From positions 558,001 through 622,000 of the forward strand of contig NZ_SRXY01000003.1 of the NCBI RefSeq assembly GCF_004804335.1: DNA of 64,000 bases, read 5' to 3'. The DNA is from Pacificoceanicola onchidii (GTDB lineage: Bacteria > Pseudomonadota > Alphaproteobacteria > Rhodobacterales > Rhodobacteraceae). Below are positions 24,878-35,155 of the stretch, piece after piece (the stretch's first letter is position 1; each line of letters begins with the position of its first letter). The notes beneath the pieces were generated by a model, which was not told the origin of the DNA, did no database searches, and worked only from the letters and a program-made list of their open reading frames with translations. A program made the translations under genes and the position numbers.

Positions 24878-26635
24878 TCAGATTAGCGGGTCGTTTTCTT
24901 CCGCTTCGGCTTCCAAGCGGCCGTTGTTTTCTGCTTCGGCCTCCATGGCGTTCCAATTGTTCGCCAGGGCCATGAAGATAGCGTTGATGTCGTCCAGATC
25001 GACAACCTGTTCCTGAATGGTCGGCGTATCGTCAACCTGCTCCTGAAAGGTCGGTGTTTCTTCGGCCTGTTCCTGACTGGTCGGCAGATCGCCAATGCGG
25101 TTGACGCTCATCTGCAGGCTGGCCTCGCCGGTGTGCTCCACGTAGAGCACCTCGATTTCGTGATCGCCGGGTTGCAGTTCCACGGTGATTTCCTGTGCGG
25201 TCTCGAACGGCACATCGCGGGTGTCGGCCACCAGCGTTCCGTCGACGAACAGCTGCGCCTGATCGTCCGCCAGCATGTTGAACAGATACACGCCGCCCTC
25301 GGGCGATTCGAGCGTCTGCAAGTACTGCGCGGCCACCTGATCGGACGGGCCACCGTCCCAGATGCCGCCCGCTTCACCCACGAAGTTGAGCGCATCTTCG
25401 GTGCCGGTGGCATCGGGCGTGGCGGCAAAGTCTATCTCTTCAAGCGCCATATCCGCATTGGCCAGCGTAAAGAAGTTCGCGGCAAAGACGCCAACGGGAG
25501 GGGCAGGCGGCGCGGCGGTGTCCGGCTCGTCCTGATCGGAGCCTTGCTCTTGCACGGGTTCGGGCGCGGGCGGTTCCGGGACCGGATCGGGGGGTTCGCG
25601 GTCTCCCGCGGGCAATTCGGGGGCAACCGGCTCCACCGGTGCATCCGGGGCAGGGGCTTCGGCATCGTCGCTGTCATCCACATCCGGCTCAGGTTCGGGC
25701 GCAGGCTCCGGCTCAGGTTCCGGCTCTGGCTGTGGCTCGGGTTCGGGTGCAGGCTCGGGTTCAGGATCAGGGATCGGATCCGGATCACCCGGCACTACAA
25801 CCTCGTCACCGGCCTGATCCACACCGGTCTCCGCCAGCCCGGCTTCGATCACGTCGTTAATCTCGTCGAAGTGCTCGAACACCGAAGGGTGTATCTCGTC
25901 CGGCAGGCTTGCGGGAAGCGGCGCGGGCTCACCATAGTTGGCCTGGTAGGTGATCATCGCGGACAGGAAATAAACCGTCTCCGTCCCATGCGGCGCGTCG
26001 TCGACGTAGAGCTCGTCCGCAGGAATATCCGACAGCGTCGTGGTCAGAAGATCCGACAGGATAGAGGCAATCGGCAAAAGCTGGACATCCGCTTCGGGCA
26101 GGGCGGCGTTCACCTGTTCAACCAGGGTCACGTACCAATCGTGATACGCCCCCATGTTGTAGTCATGATAGGCCGCCAGCGCCGCCGCATCCGGGCTGCC
26201 GCTGCTGTCAAACGGCGCCATATCGGCCCAGCCTTCGTAGATCAGGATCTGCGCACCGGGCTGGCTGGCCAGCGCCGTCTGCACCGTGTCGATCACTGCG
26301 TCGAGCGGGCTGCGCGTGTCAAAGGCGTAGTTCGTGTCCGGGCTGTTGTCCTGAATGAAATTGGCCGGGGTGATCAGCACGGAGTTCAACTCAACAGAGG
26401 AAAAGCTCTCCCCTTCCTCGATCGAGGCATCCACCCCGGCAAACCCCCAAAGCGAGGGCGGCTCCACCGCATCGGCAAATTCCCTGAGAAACCCATACCC
26501 CCCGGCCACTTCATAGGTGTGGCCGGCGGTATCGGCGAACAGGTCCATCCAATGCGGCACATTGGTCAAATCCCCGCCTTCGGCATAGTTCACAAGGGAA
26601 TTGCCAAAGAGATATTGTGAAACGCTGACAGGCAC
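24878..26635 (-). CDS. SGNH-like hydrolase joined by a Pro-Glu linker to a PA14-like domain
   Basis: A protein of about 585 residues. The N-terminal part has QYLFGNSLVNY, a GDSL-type block with Asn in place of Asp, and ends LPDEIHPSVFEHFDEI, where DxxH is the SGNH Asp-His pair. Residues about 290-370 are a run of [13 protein letters not shown] repeats. The following region (about 385-530, FAANFFTLANADMAL through QLFVDGTLVADT and EIEVLYVEHTG) resembles a PA14-like carbohydrate-binding fold. The tail has three diverged QEQ repeats (TFQEQVDDTP, TIQEQVVD). The start is uncertain: GTG 26635 has AGGGG 10 nt upstream, while ATGs at 26692 and 26743 lack this. No signal peptide is evident, so type I secretion is possible. 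Confidence 0.65.
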   Translation of the reverse strand: MPVSVSQYLFGNSLVNYAEGGDLTNVPHWMDLFADTAGHTYEVAGGYGFLREFADAVEPPSLWGFAGVDASIEEGESFSSVELNSVLITPANFIQDNSPDTNYAFDTRSPLDAVIDTVQTALASQPGAQILIYEGWADMAPFDSSGSPDAAALAAYHDYNMGAYHDWYVTLVEQVNAALPEADVQLLPIASILSDLLTTTLSDIPADELYVDDAPHGTETVYFLSAMITYQANYGEPAPLPASLPDEIHPSVFEHFDEINDVIEAGLAETGVDQAGDEVVVPGDPDPIPDPEPEPAPEPEPQPEPEPEPEPAPEPEPDVDDSDDAEAPAPDAPVEPVAPELPAGDREPPDPVPEPPAPEPVQEQGSDQDEPDTAAPPAPPVGVFAANFFTLANADMALEEIDFAATPDATGTEDALNFVGEAGGIWDGGPSDQVAAQYLQTLESPEGGVYLFNMLADDQAQLFVDGTLVADTRDVPFETAQEITVELQPGDHEIEVLYVEHTGEASLQMSVNRIGDLPTSQEQAEETPTFQEQVDDTPTIQEQVVDLDDINAIFMALANNWNAMEAEAENNGRLEAEAEENDPLI

Positions 26636-26866
26636 TGTGCTGTCACCCCTCTGATCTGACCGCCGAACGCGTGCGGAAACTGCCACGCTCATGGGTTGTG
26701 TTCGCGCTGCTCGTATCACCCAGGGCGATTCTAGCTTAACCAAGTCCTAAAAGGCGACAGCTGCGTTTGGGAGGGGGAAAAAAACGATGAGCGGATCGTC
26801 ACGCATCGCTGTTTCCATGGGCGAGACAATGCTTGCCGGTGGTTTGCATTGTTGATTGGTGTGAAT

Positions 26867-26943
26867 TGGTCGGGCTAGCAGGACTCGAACCTGCGACCTT
26901 CCGTCCCCCAGACGGACGCGCTACCAGGCTGCGCCATAGCCCG
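26867..26943 (-). tRNA. tRNA-Pro (anticodon GGG)
   Basis: A 77-nt cloverleaf on the minus strand. The acceptor stem is CGGGCTA/TAGCCCG, the D stem GCGC/GCGC, the anticodon stem TCCGT/ACGGA with loop CTGGGGG (anticodon GGG, reads CCC), and the T arm GCAGG TTCGAGT CCTGC. The ACCA end is encoded. It stands alone between the SGNH/PA14 gene and the MerR gene. Confidence 0.96.
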
Positions 26944-27124
26944 ACGCCAGTTGTGCCATGTCGCTGGTTGACCGGGTGGTCGTGGTCTCCCGAAGGGGTT
27001 CAGGGGGACACATCAGCGGCGTTTGGCAACGCCTGAATGAGGTGTGTCATACTGGAATTCCGCGCGGGAGCAACCCCCCAGCTGCAATTTTCTGCACCGC
27101 GTCCGGGGTTTGTCTGCGAACCGC

Positions 27125-28405
27125 TCAGGTGCGGTTTTCCACCAGCGCGCGCAGCGCGGCAAGCTGGCTTTGCAGCTGCTTGAGATCACCACCCGAAAGC
27201 CGATCCAAACCGGACAGATACGCCAACGGGCCGGGTGTGGCGGGCGCAGGCAACGTGTCCGCGACCTCCGGCAGAGGCGATGTTTCGAAGTCCGGCAAAT
27301 CGAGCGGACGCGCGCTGAGACCGGGCGCCACAGGGCGCTCCTCTGCCGGTTCCTCGGCAGCGGCTGGCTCAGGGGCAGGGGCCTCCGGTTCCGGGGCAGG
27401 GACCGGTTCGGGCTCCGCCGAAGGGCTTTCAACCGCCTCAGGAATGGGGTTTGCTGCGGCGATTTCCGGCTCGGGCGCTTGCTCGGGGTCTGCGGGAATG
27501 GCTTCGGCATCCACCGGACCGTCCTCCAAGTCCTGCGGCGTTTCGGGCGCGGCCTGATCTGCGGCCATCGGTAGAGGCTCTGGAACAGGCTCAAGGTCCG
27601 GCACGGGATCCGGCTCTGGCACAGGCTCGGCCTCTTGCAGCGATTCTTCGGGCGCGGCGGCAGGCTCAGGTTCCGGCGCGGCCTCCGCTTCGGAAATCAC
27701 CGGCGCATCCTCATCCAAAGGTTGCGCGTCTTCGGGTGCTGCGGCTGGGACCGGCTCCGAGTCTGCGATCTCGGGTGCCGCGGGCTCCGGTTCCGGGGCT
27801 GCATCCATCGGTTCAGAGGCAAAAGGAACCGGATCCGGCTCCGGCGACTCTTCCACGACCGCTTCGGGTTCGGCGGCTACGTCAACGTGCTCAGGCTCCG
27901 GGGGCGCGGGTTCCGGCTCCGGCTCTGGGTCCGGCGCAACCTCGGTTGCTACGGGCTCTGCAGGGGGCGTTTCCTGCTCTGGCTCGGCACCATCCGCTTC
28001 GGGCTCGGCCTCGAACAAATCTGTTGTTTTCTCGCGGTTGAAGGCCACCACCGTGTCTTCCGGCGGGTCCATCTCAACTTCGACGTACGGCGCGTCCTCG
28101 ATCACCTCGCCGCCTGCGGCGTCATCGTCCGCGCGTTGGTCAGAGAGTGAAGAGACGTGTTTAACGCCTTGATCGCGAAGGATTTTCTGAACGCCTTTGA
28201 TGGTCATCCCATCGTCGTGCAACAGCTTCTTGATCCCGCCCAGCAGGTCCATGTCCGCAGGTCGGTAATAACGCCGTCCACCGGCGCGTTTTACCGGCTT
28301 CACCTGGGTGAACTTGCTTTCCCAGAACCGCAGAACGTGGGCCGGCGTGTCGAGCCACTCCGCCACCTCCGAGATGGTCCGGAAGGCGTCACGGGATTTC
28401 GCCAT
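27125..28405 (-). CDS. MerR-family regulator with long acidic Pro/Glu-rich tail
   Basis: A 426-residue protein. Residues 8-80 are a MerR-type winged helix ([39 protein letters not shown]). After it comes about 300 residues of low-complexity Pro/Glu/Ala sequence with no fold that I recognise. The C-terminal 50 residues ([20 protein letters not shown]) form a short helix. A MerR gene directly downstream of ihfA is conserved in Alphaproteobacteria, but its target is not known. It is the last gene of the rpmF-plsX-fabH-ihfA series and follows ihfA by 10 nt. Confidence 0.85.
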   Translation of the reverse strand: MAKSRDAFRTISEVAEWLDTPAHVLRFWESKFTQVKPVKRAGGRRYYRPADMDLLGGIKKLLHDDGMTIKGVQKILRDQGVKHVSSLSDQRADDDAAGGEVIEDAPYVEVEMDPPEDTVVAFNREKTTDLFEAEPEADGAEPEQETPPAEPVATEVAPDPEPEPEPAPPEPEHVDVAAEPEAVVEESPEPDPVPFASEPMDAAPEPEPAAPEIADSEPVPAAAPEDAQPLDEDAPVISEAEAAPEPEPAAAPEESLQEAEPVPEPDPVPDLEPVPEPLPMAADQAAPETPQDLEDGPVDAEAIPADPEQAPEPEIAAANPIPEAVESPSAEPEPVPAPEPEAPAPEPAAAEEPAEERPVAPGLSARPLDLPDFETSPLPEVADTLPAPATPGPLAYLSGLDRLSGGDLKQLQSQLAALRALVENRT

Positions 28406-28415
28406 GGGGCAGTCC

Positions 28416-28718
28416 TCAGCGTTTGTTGCCGGCGGCGACCTGCTCTTTCATCAGATGCGAGGGGCGGAACGTCAACACGCGGCGCGGCTGGATCGGAACC
28501 TCTTCGCCGGTTTTCGGGTTGCGCCCGATGCGCGCTGCTTTTTCGCGGACAGAGAAGGTGCCGAAGGAAGAAATCTTCACCTGCTCCCCGGCGACAAGCG
28601 CGTCGGACATCATTTGCAGCACGGATTCGACGAGTTCTGAACTCTCGTTCCGCGAGAGTCCCACTTCCTGGAACACGGCTTCGCTCAGATCCATCCGGGT
28701 CAGCGTCTTGTCACTCAT
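28416..28718 (-). CDS. ihfA: Integration host factor subunit alpha
   Basis: A 100-residue DNA-bending protein of the HU/IHF family. It forms a heterodimer with IHF-beta and bends DNA for transcription, replication and phage integration. The core reads [20 protein letters not shown] with the beta-arm [18 protein letters not shown] start at ATG 28718 because GGAGGG abuts the ATG at 28724, leaving no spacing for it, while 28718 has a normal 6 nt. It could also serve the tyrosine integrase of the neighbouring prophage (inference). Confidence 0.94.
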   Translation of the reverse strand: MSDKTLTRMDLSEAVFQEVGLSRNESSELVESVLQMMSDALVAGEQVKISSFGTFSVREKAARIGRNPKTGEEVPIQPRRVLTFRPSHLMKEQVAAGNKR

Positions 28719-28817
28719 CTTCATCCCTCCCGAGGTTTTCAGAAGGATAGGCGCATGGCAAAAGCCAAGTCAATATCAACGACTTGCATTAACGTTTTCA
28801 GGTGACGCGAAAGCCGC

Positions 28818-29789
28818 TTACCAGCGCAAAACCACGGCACCCCAGGCCAGGCCACCGCCAATTGCCTCGGTCACGAGCACATCCCCTTCGCGAATCTGCC
28901 CGCGCGCCTTGCCAACAGACAGGGCGAGGGGAATCGACGCGGCAGAGGTGTTGCCATGGTCCTGAACCGTCACCACGACGTTCTCCATCGGCAGGCCCAG
29001 CTTTTTCGCGGTGCCCTTGATGATGCGGATGTTGGCCTGATGCGGGACCACCCAATCGACGTCGCTGCTGGCCAACCCGGCCTTTTCCAGCGCGGTTGTG
29101 GCGGTCGAGGCGAGCTTTTCCACGGCATGGCGGAACACTTCCTTGCCTTCCATGCGCAGATAGCCGGTGCTCTGGGTCGACACGCCGCCATCGACGTACA
29201 GAATGTCCTTGAAGCGACCATCGCTGTTCAGGTCCGTCGACAGGATGCCGCGATCCGCGCTGCTGCCGTCGCCCTCCTGCGCCTCAAGGATGATTGCGCC
29301 CGCGCCATCGCCAAAGAGCACACAGGTGCCGCGGTCGGTCCAGTCCATGATCCGGCTGAAGGTCTCGGCGCCGATCACCAGCACGCGCTTGGCCTGGCCG
29401 GAGACAATCAGCGCATTGGCGTTGGTCAGGGCAAAGACGAACCCGGCGCAGACCGCCTGCACGTCAAAGGCAAAGCCCCGCGTCATGCCCAGTTCCGCCT
29501 GCACCATGGTGGCGGCGGAGGGGAAGGTCAGATCTGCGGTGGAAGTCGCCAGTACAATGGCGTCGATGTCATCGGGTTCAAGCCCCGCGTCTGCGATGGC
29601 GGCACGGGCCGCCCGGCAGGCGAGATCAGAGGTGGTCTGCCCCTCGGCGGCGAAATGGCGGCGCTCGATGCCCGAGCGCGCGCGGATCCATTCGTCTGAC
29701 GTATCGAGGGTCTTTTCAAATTCAGCGTTCTCAACGACGCGTTCGGGGAGATAATGGCCTGCGCCGATGACAACGGAACGGGTGGTCAT
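28818..29789 (-). CDS. fabH: Beta-ketoacyl-ACP synthase III
   Basis: A 323-residue condensing enzyme that starts fatty-acid synthesis from acyl-CoA and malonyl-ACP. Catalytic Cys is in [20 protein letters not shown], His in [12 protein letters not shown], and Asn in [15 protein letters not shown], giving the full Cys-His-Asn triad. Length and motif order are typical. The start overlaps the plsX stop by 4 nt (ATGA), so the two lipid genes are translationally coupled. Confidence 0.96.
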   Translation of the reverse strand: MTTRSVVIGAGHYLPERVVENAEFEKTLDTSDEWIRARSGIERRHFAAEGQTTSDLACRAARAAIADAGLEPDDIDAIVLATSTADLTFPSAATMVQAELGMTRGFAFDVQAVCAGFVFALTNANALIVSGQAKRVLVIGAETFSRIMDWTDRGTCVLFGDGAGAIILEAQEGDGSSADRGILSTDLNSDGRFKDILYVDGGVSTQSTGYLRMEGKEVFRHAVEKLASTATTALEKAGLASSDVDWVVPHQANIRIIKGTAKKLGLPMENVVVTVQDHGNTSAASIPLALSVGKARGQIREGDVLVTEAIGGGLAWGAVVLRW

Positions 29790-30898
29790 GAGGCTTTGCT
29801 GTCCTTTTGGTCGTCGTCTTTCTGAGGGGCATCCTGCGCCTGCTTGGCGGTAGACGCAACCCGAGCGGCGAGGCGATCGCCAAATCCGCTGTCCGCCAGT
29901 TCAAAGGCCAGCTTTACCGCCGCCGAAACCCCGGTGGCATCTGCCCCGCCATGGGACTTCACCACCGTGCCGTTGAGGCCAAGGAACACCCCGCCGTTCA
30001 CCCGGCGCGGGTCAATCCGCTTGCGCAGGCGGCGCAGGGAGGTCAGGGCGAGCAGGGAGGCAAGGCGCGACAGCGGCGAATAGGCAAAGGCCTCGCGCAG
30101 AAGCTCGCCAATCAGGCTGGCGGTGCCTTCACCGGTTTTCAGCGCGACGTTGCCGGTAAACCCGTCGGTCACGATCACGTCGCAGCGGTTTCCGGGAATA
30201 TCGCCGCCTTCGACAAAGCCGACAAACTCGAAGCGGCCGATTTCGGCGTGATCGCCGATCAGCTCATAGGCTTCCTTGAGTTCGGCGCGGCCCTTGTGCT
30301 CTTCGGTGCCGACATTCAGCAGCCCGATGCGCGGTTTTTGCAGGTCCAGCCCGTTGCGTGCGTAAGATGCGCCCATCAGGGCGTATTGCAGCAGATCGCG
30401 CGCGTCGGCCCGGATATCCGCGCCCACGTCCAGCATCACGTTGAAGCCCTGCGGGTTGCGCGAGGGCCAGAGAATCGCGATGGCGGGGCGGTCCACGCCG
30501 GGCAGCTTGCGCAGGCGGATCATCGACAGCGCCATCAGCGCGCCGGTGTTGCCGCAGGAGACGGCCACTTCCGCTTCCTTGTCCCGCACGGCCTCAAGGG
30601 TGGACCACATGGAGGTCCCCTTGCCGTTGCGCATCACCTGGCTCGGCTTGTCTTCCATCGAGACAACACCATCAGCCGCGCGAATCTCGCAGCGCCCATC
30701 AAGCACACGCCGCTTGGCGACAAGCGCTTCAAGCGTGTCCTTGGGGCCGTGCAGCAGGAAGTGCAGACGCGGATTCTTTTCCGCAGAATGCGAAATACCG
30801 GCAACCACGGTTGCCGGTCCGCTGTCTCCGCCCATGGCGTCGACGGAAATAACGACCTTGTCAGAACCCGTCCGTGTGTGATCCTTCAATGAGGTCAT
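29786..30898 (-). CDS. plsX: Phosphate acyltransferase PlsX
   Basis: A 370-residue enzyme converting acyl-ACP to acyl-phosphate for phospholipid synthesis. The N-terminal [14 protein letters not shown] signature, [32 protein letters not shown] and [15 protein letters not shown] are all in place. The C-terminal tail is basic-acidic low complexity (DDQKDSKAS). It lies 23 nt after rpmF, the usual alphaproteobacterial order. Confidence 0.95.
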   Translation of the reverse strand: MTSLKDHTRTGSDKVVISVDAMGGDSGPATVVAGISHSAEKNPRLHFLLHGPKDTLEALVAKRRVLDGRCEIRAADGVVSMEDKPSQVMRNGKGTSMWSTLEAVRDKEAEVAVSCGNTGALMALSMIRLRKLPGVDRPAIAILWPSRNPQGFNVMLDVGADIRADARDLLQYALMGASYARNGLDLQKPRIGLLNVGTEEHKGRAELKEAYELIGDHAEIGRFEFVGFVEGGDIPGNRCDVIVTDGFTGNVALKTGEGTASLIGELLREAFAYSPLSRLASLLALTSLRRLRKRIDPRRVNGGVFLGLNGTVVKSHGGADATGVSAAVKLAFELADSGFGDRLAARVASTAKQAQDAPQKDDDQKDSKAS

Positions 30899-30921
30899 GT
30901 CGGGCCCGAGATCGTTATGGA

Positions 30922-31128
30922 TTATGCTGCGTCTTCGTCCAGTTCGATTTCGTCGGCCATGGCGACGATTTCGCGATCACCGTAGTGGCCGCAGGACGGG
31001 CAGACGTGGTGCGGACGCTTGAGTTCACCGCAGTTCGGGCACTCGTTCGGGTTCGCTGCGGTCAGTGCATCATGTGCGCGGCGGTTGTTGCGGCGCGACT
31101 TGGACACTTTGTTCTGCTGGACAGCCAT
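30922..31128 (-). CDS. rpmF: Ribosomal protein bL32
   Basis: A 68-residue large-subunit ribosomal protein. It starts [20 protein letters not shown] and has a zinc-type Cys set in [21 protein letters not shown], so it is the C+ (zinc-binding) form. The acidic C-terminus EIELDEDAA is typical of the group. It heads the plsX-fabH-ihfA series; a yceD homolog lies 170 nt upstream on the same strand. Confidence 0.95.
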   Translation of the reverse strand: MAVQQNKVSKSRRNNRRAHDALTAANPNECPNCGELKRPHHVCPSCGHYGDREIVAMADEIELDEDAA

Positions 31129-31298
31129 GTCTCAACCTCTATCTCAGTAATCCGGGCAGGGGCTCTGCCCGGTGATTTGCATTCGTGTCCGGCCTCTTAA
31201 TGCCAAGAAAGCATCGGACACAAGGATCATTTCTCGTGAAGGCGCGAAAATACGCACAAAGCGCGTTTTGGCAAGGTGATTCTTTCGCGCGCGCAGAA

Positions 31299-31865
31299 TT
31301 AATCGCCGCCGTTTTCCTGCAACTTGCTGCGCAGCGCGGCCAGCCCGGCAAATGGCTTCAAATCCGCGTCTTTCAAAGGCTCTGCGCCGTCCTCCGCATA
31401 GACCGCCTCACCCAGATCCGCGCCATCCTTGCGCGGGTAGGCGGGCAGGGCGAGCGAGAGCGCCTCGACCATCACCGCCTCAAGGTCAATCACCTCTCCG
31501 AGAGGTTCGAGACTGTCGTCCTCGGGCATTTCCGTCTCGCTGCCGGATTCGGGCGGGGCGTCCATCTGGTCTTCGGGCAGGAAGCGGCGCAGCACGTCCG
31601 TGTCCACCCGGGTCGTTACCGGCTCAAGCGTGACCACACAGGGCTGCACGGCGGTTGCGCCCAGCCGGGCCTTGAGTTCCCAGCCCGATTTGCCACGCGG
31701 CGCAAGGGCGCCTTCAAAGCGCAGCTTGCGCAAACTGTCCGCTCCGGCGGCTTCGGCCGCGGCCGCGCGTCCGGTGGCATCCGGCTCCAGCAGGAACGGC
31801 GTTTCGCGGCGCTGGCGCAGGTCTGAAACACGCAAACGGGCGTTGCTTTGGGTCATCTTGGGCAT
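31299..31865 (-). CDS. yceD: YceD/DUF177 family protein
   Basis: A 188-residue acidic protein of the DUF177 family (YceD), encoded beside rpmF in most bacteria and linked to 23S rRNA or ribosome assembly. Visible features are CVVTLEPVTTRVDTDVLRRF (conserved Cys-Val-x-x-L-x-P turn) and the acidic VIDLEAVMVEALSLALPAYP block. I take ATG 31865; the upstream extension to 32057 is basic and lies over the divergent bamE promoter. AAGGA lies at a longish 13 nt, so the start carries some doubt. Confidence 0.85.
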   Translation of the reverse strand: MPKMTQSNARLRVSDLRQRRETPFLLEPDATGRAAAAEAAGADSLRKLRFEGALAPRGKSGWELKARLGATAVQPCVVTLEPVTTRVDTDVLRRFLPEDQMDAPPESGSETEMPEDDSLEPLGEVIDLEAVMVEALSLALPAYPRKDGADLGEAVYAEDGAEPLKDADLKPFAGLAALRSKLQENGGD

Positions 31866-31953
31866 CAGGTCGGGATTTCCTTGGCTTGAATGCAGAGGCG
31901 TCCTTCTGTAATCGGAATTAAGAGGCCGGAACGGCTTAGGCAAGAGGTGTGGG

Positions 31954-32436
31954 ATGCGACGCAGGTTTCCGGGTGTAACAGGTGCCCAAACACGGACACG
32001 ATCGAAACTGGCTCTGGCGGTGGTCGCCGTGGCCGTTCTGAGCGCGTGTACGGCCAATTACCGCAACCATGGCTTTGTGCCGCCCGAAGACGAATTGCAG
32101 CAGATCATCCCCGGCGTGGACACCCGCGCCTCGGTCGAGGATCTGATCGGCGTGCCGACCACCTCCGGCGTTCGCCGCGACACGGGGTTCTATTACATCC
32201 AGAGCGAAGTGAAGCATTTTGCCTGGCGCAGGCCGGAAGTGGTGGACCGCACCATTCTTGAAATCGCTTTCGATGAGGCCGGCGTGGTGTCCAACATCAC
32301 AACCTACGGTCTGGAGGACGGGATCGTGGTGCCGCTGGAGCGCCGCATCACCCGCACCACCGATGGCGACATCAGCTTTGTGCGCAAACTCTTCGGCAAC
32401 CTCGGGGCGCTCAACCTCGGCGACATCGGCGGCTGA
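31954..32436 (+). CDS. bamE: Outer-membrane assembly lipoprotein BamE (SmpA/OmlA)
   Basis: A 160-residue lipoprotein subunit of the BAM outer-membrane protein insertion complex. The lipobox is LSAC within LALAVVAVAVLSACTAN (acylation at the Cys near residue 32). The mature part has IIPGVDTRASVEDLIGVPTT, the SmpA_OmlA fold pattern. The exact start is unsure because the 15 residues before the signal peptide are long and Arg-rich. It is divergent from yceD. Confidence 0.88.
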   Translation: MRRRFPGVTGAQTRTRSKLALAVVAVAVLSACTANYRNHGFVPPEDELQQIIPGVDTRASVEDLIGVPTTSGVRRDTGFYYIQSEVKHFAWRRPEVVDRTILEIAFDEAGVVSNITTYGLEDGIVVPLERRITRTTDGDISFVRKLFGNLGALNLGDIGG

Positions 32437-32480
32437 GGCCCGGCTCTGCACGTGATCTGCTGTTGCCACAGGAGCGTGGC

Positions 32481-33209
32481 ATGACAACCTTGAGCAAAGG
32501 TCGATACCGCGCATGGCTGGCGCATGAGGCGGCGGACATCCGCCGCGCGCAGGACCTGCGCGGACTGGCCTTTCGCAGCGATGGCGCGCGGGACGCGGAT
32601 GAATTTGACGCCTTCTGCTCTCATGTGCTGATCGAAGAGACCGGCGGCGATCTGGTCTGCTGCTTTCGCTTCCTGCCGCTGGCCAAGGGGCGGGATATCC
32701 ATCGCAGCTATGCGTCGCAGGTCTATGATCTGTCTAAACTCGAGGCGTTTGACGGGGCGATGATGGAGATCGGCCGCTTCTGCCTGCACCCGGACTGCAC
32801 CGACCCGGACATCCTGCGTCTTGCCTGGGGGATGATCGCGGCGCAGGTGGATGCGGGGGGCGTGAAGATGCTGTTCGGCTGCTCGTCGTTCCCCGGCACG
32901 GACCCGGCGCCCTATGCCGCCGCCTTTGCGCTTTTGCAGGCCCGCCACCTCGGCCCGGACCGCTGGCGACCGGGGATCGGAGCCTCGGACGTGGTGCGCT
33001 TTTCGGACCTGCCGGACCGGGCAGCGCCCGGGCGCGCGGCGCTCTCCGCCATCCCGCCGCTGCTCCGGACCTACCTGATGATGGGCGGCTGGGTGTCGGA
33101 TCACGCTGTGGTGGACACTGAGATGAACACGCTGCACGTCTTCACCGGCGTCGAAGTTGCGGCGATTCCCCCGGAGCGCAAACGGCTCTTGCGGGCGCTG
33201 GCCGGGTGA
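32481..33209 (+). CDS. olsB: Ornithine-acyl-ACP N-acyltransferase
   Basis: A 242-residue GNAT-fold acyltransferase that makes lyso-ornithine lipid from ornithine and 3-hydroxyacyl-ACP. Family blocks include MMEIGRFCLHPDCTDPDILR, MLFGCSSFPGTDPAPYAAAF and IPPLLRTYLMMGGWVSDHAV near the C-terminus. ATG 32481 has AGGAG 7 nt upstream; an upstream in-frame codon at 32463 adds 6 residues without a signal. No olsA gene is adjacent in this window. Ornithine lipids are phosphorus-free membrane lipids common in Rhodobacteraceae. Confidence 0.88.
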   Translation: MTTLSKGRYRAWLAHEAADIRRAQDLRGLAFRSDGARDADEFDAFCSHVLIEETGGDLVCCFRFLPLAKGRDIHRSYASQVYDLSKLEAFDGAMMEIGRFCLHPDCTDPDILRLAWGMIAAQVDAGGVKMLFGCSSFPGTDPAPYAAAFALLQARHLGPDRWRPGIGASDVVRFSDLPDRAAPGRAALSAIPPLLRTYLMMGGWVSDHAVVDTEMNTLHVFTGVEVAAIPPERKRLLRALAG

Positions 33210-33346
33210 CGGAGGGGTTTCGGCCAACTGGCGCTGGCCGACCGGCGCGCCCTGCGGGCGCGATTCTTTGGATATTTTTACAGAGAAGAAACAGGGGGCG
33301 GGTGCAGGGGATTGACCTCTGGCGCATGTCTGCCTAGCTGGCGCGC

Positions 33347-35155
33347 ATGGCTATGGCACCGCTTTTGCAACTCACCGATATCTCTCTGACCTTTGGGGGA
33401 GAGCCCGTTTTTCATGACCTGTCACTGACCGTGCAGCCCGGCGATCGGGTGGCGCTGGTGGGGCGCAACGGCTCCGGCAAGTCGACCTTGATGAAGGTCA
33501 TGGCGGCGCTGGTAGAAGCCGACCAAGGCGCGCGCGTGGTCCCGTCGGGTGTTTCCGTAGGCTACATGGAGCAGGAGCCCGATCTGTCCGGATTCGAGAC
33601 GCTGGGGGAGTTTGCCACCTCGGCACTGGAGGCGTCCGAAATGTACAGGGTGGAGCGGGCGAGCGAGGGGCTGAAATTCGATCCGGATCGTCCTGTGGCC
33701 ACGGCCTCGGGCGGGGAGCGGCGGCGCGCGGCGCTGGCCAAGCTGATGGCGGAAGAGCCGGAACTGATGCTTCTGGACGAGCCGACGAACCATCTCGACA
33801 TCGAGGCTATCCAGTGGCTCGAAGATGAGCTGAAGTCCACGCGCTCGGCCTTTGTCCTGATTTCGCACGACCGGCGGTTTCTGAGCGAGTTGACCCGCGC
33901 CACGCTTTGGATTGATCGCGGGGCGGTGCGGCGGCAGGAGAAGGGTTTTGCCGCCTTCGAGGCCTGGCGCGACAAGATCTGGGATGAGGAAGACGTTCAG
34001 CGTCACAAGCTGGATCGCAAGATCAAGTCCGAGGCCCGCTGGGCCGTGGAAGGCATCAGCGCCCGGCGCAAGCGCAACCAGGGCCGTGTGCGGCGGCTTC
34101 AGGACATGCGCAGCGAGCGGGCGGGCCAGATTCGGCGGCAGGGGCAGGCGGCGATGGACCTCGCCTCCGGGCCGAAGTCCGGCAAGAAGGTGGTGGACGC
34201 CAAGGGGATTGCGCATGCTTTTGGCGACAAGCCGATCATCCGCGGCCTCGATCTGACCATCCAGCGCGGTGACCGCGTGGCCTTTGTCGGGCCCAACGGC
34301 GTCGGCAAGACCACGCTTTTGAAGATCCTCATGGGGGAGATCGCGCCGGATTCCGGGCAGATCAAGCTGGGTACGAACCTCGTTCCGGCCATTTTCGACC
34401 AAAATCGTGCACGATTGGACCTTGAGGCCTCGCTTTGGGACAATATGACCACGGACCCGGACATGCGTGTTTCAGGCCAGTCCGATCAGGTCATGGTGCG
34501 CGGCGTGCCGAAACATGTGGTGGGCTATCTCAAGGAATTTCTGTTCGATGAACGGCAGGTCCGCGCGCCCGTACGCTCGCTGTCGGGCGGCGAAAAAGCG
34601 CGGCTTCTGCTGGCGAAAATCATGGCGCGCGAGTCGAATCTTCTGGTTCTGGACGAGCCGACAAACGATCTCGACGTGGAAACGCTCGATCTTTTGCAGG
34701 AGCTTCTGGACGACTACGACGGCACGGTGATGCTGGTCAGCCACGACCGCGATTTCCTCGACCGGGTGGCGACGCAAACCATCGCCATGGAAGGGCGCGG
34801 GCGGGCGACGGTCTATGCGGGCGGCTGGAGCGATTATCAGAGCCAGAGACGGGAAGCGGAAGCCCCACAGGAGAAGGTCAAAGCCAAACAGGCCGCAGAA
34901 AAGGCCAAACCCGCAGCAGAGCCGAAATCCGGCCTCAGCTATACGGAAAAACACCGGCTCGAAGCGCTTCCGGGGGTCATTGACCGGCTGACGGCGGAGA
35001 TTGCCAAGCTAGAGGACTTCATGGCGGATCCGGAGCTGTTTTCCAAAGAGCCGGTGAAGTTTCAAAAGGCGACAGAGGCTTTGGTCGAACGGCAGGAGGC
35101 GCTGGCCGCCGCCGAGGAAGAATGGCTGGAACTGGCGGAGAAGGCCGAGGCCTAA
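33347..35155 (+). CDS. ABC-F family ATPase (Uup-like)
   Basis: A 602-residue soluble protein with two ABC ATPase domains and no membrane segment. Walker A copies are VALVGRNGSGKSTLMKVMAA and VAFVGPNGVGKTTLLKILMG; the signatures are ASGGERRRAALAK and LSGGEKARLLLAK; the Walker B blocks are LMLLDEPTNHLDIEA and LLVLDEPTNDLDVET. The C-terminal about 80 residues are a Lys/Ala/Glu linker and coiled coil typical of the Uup subgroup. ABC-F proteins act on the ribosome or in DNA-related tasks, and the subgroup role is not settled. An ATG 6 nt further in is an alternative start. The 3' end overlaps the convergent AbrB gene. Confidence 0.9.
   Translation: MAMAPLLQLTDISLTFGGEPVFHDLSLTVQPGDRVALVGRNGSGKSTLMKVMAALVEADQGARVVPSGVSVGYMEQEPDLSGFETLGEFATSALEASEMYRVERASEGLKFDPDRPVATASGGERRRAALAKLMAEEPELMLLDEPTNHLDIEAIQWLEDELKSTRSAFVLISHDRRFLSELTRATLWIDRGAVRRQEKGFAAFEAWRDKIWDEEDVQRHKLDRKIKSEARWAVEGISARRKRNQGRVRRLQDMRSERAGQIRRQGQAAMDLASGPKSGKKVVDAKGIAHAFGDKPIIRGLDLTIQRGDRVAFVGPNGVGKTTLLKILMGEIAPDSGQIKLGTNLVPAIFDQNRARLDLEASLWDNMTTDPDMRVSGQSDQVMVRGVPKHVVGYLKEFLFDERQVRAPVRSLSGGEKARLLLAKIMARESNLLVLDEPTNDLDVETLDLLQELLDDYDGTVMLVSHDRDFLDRVATQTIAMEGRGRATVYAGGWSDYQSQRREAEAPQEKVKAKQAAEKAKPAAEPKSGLSYTEKHRLEALPGVIDRLTAEIAKLEDFMADPELFSKEPVKFQKATEALVERQEALAAAEEEWLELAEKAEA

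Noticed and set aside
25133-26620. 495-aa Arg/His-rich plus-strand frame
   Set aside because: It is the antisense shadow of the Pro-Glu-rich SGNH/PA14-like gene; long open antisense frames are expected opposite GC-rich low-complexity coding.
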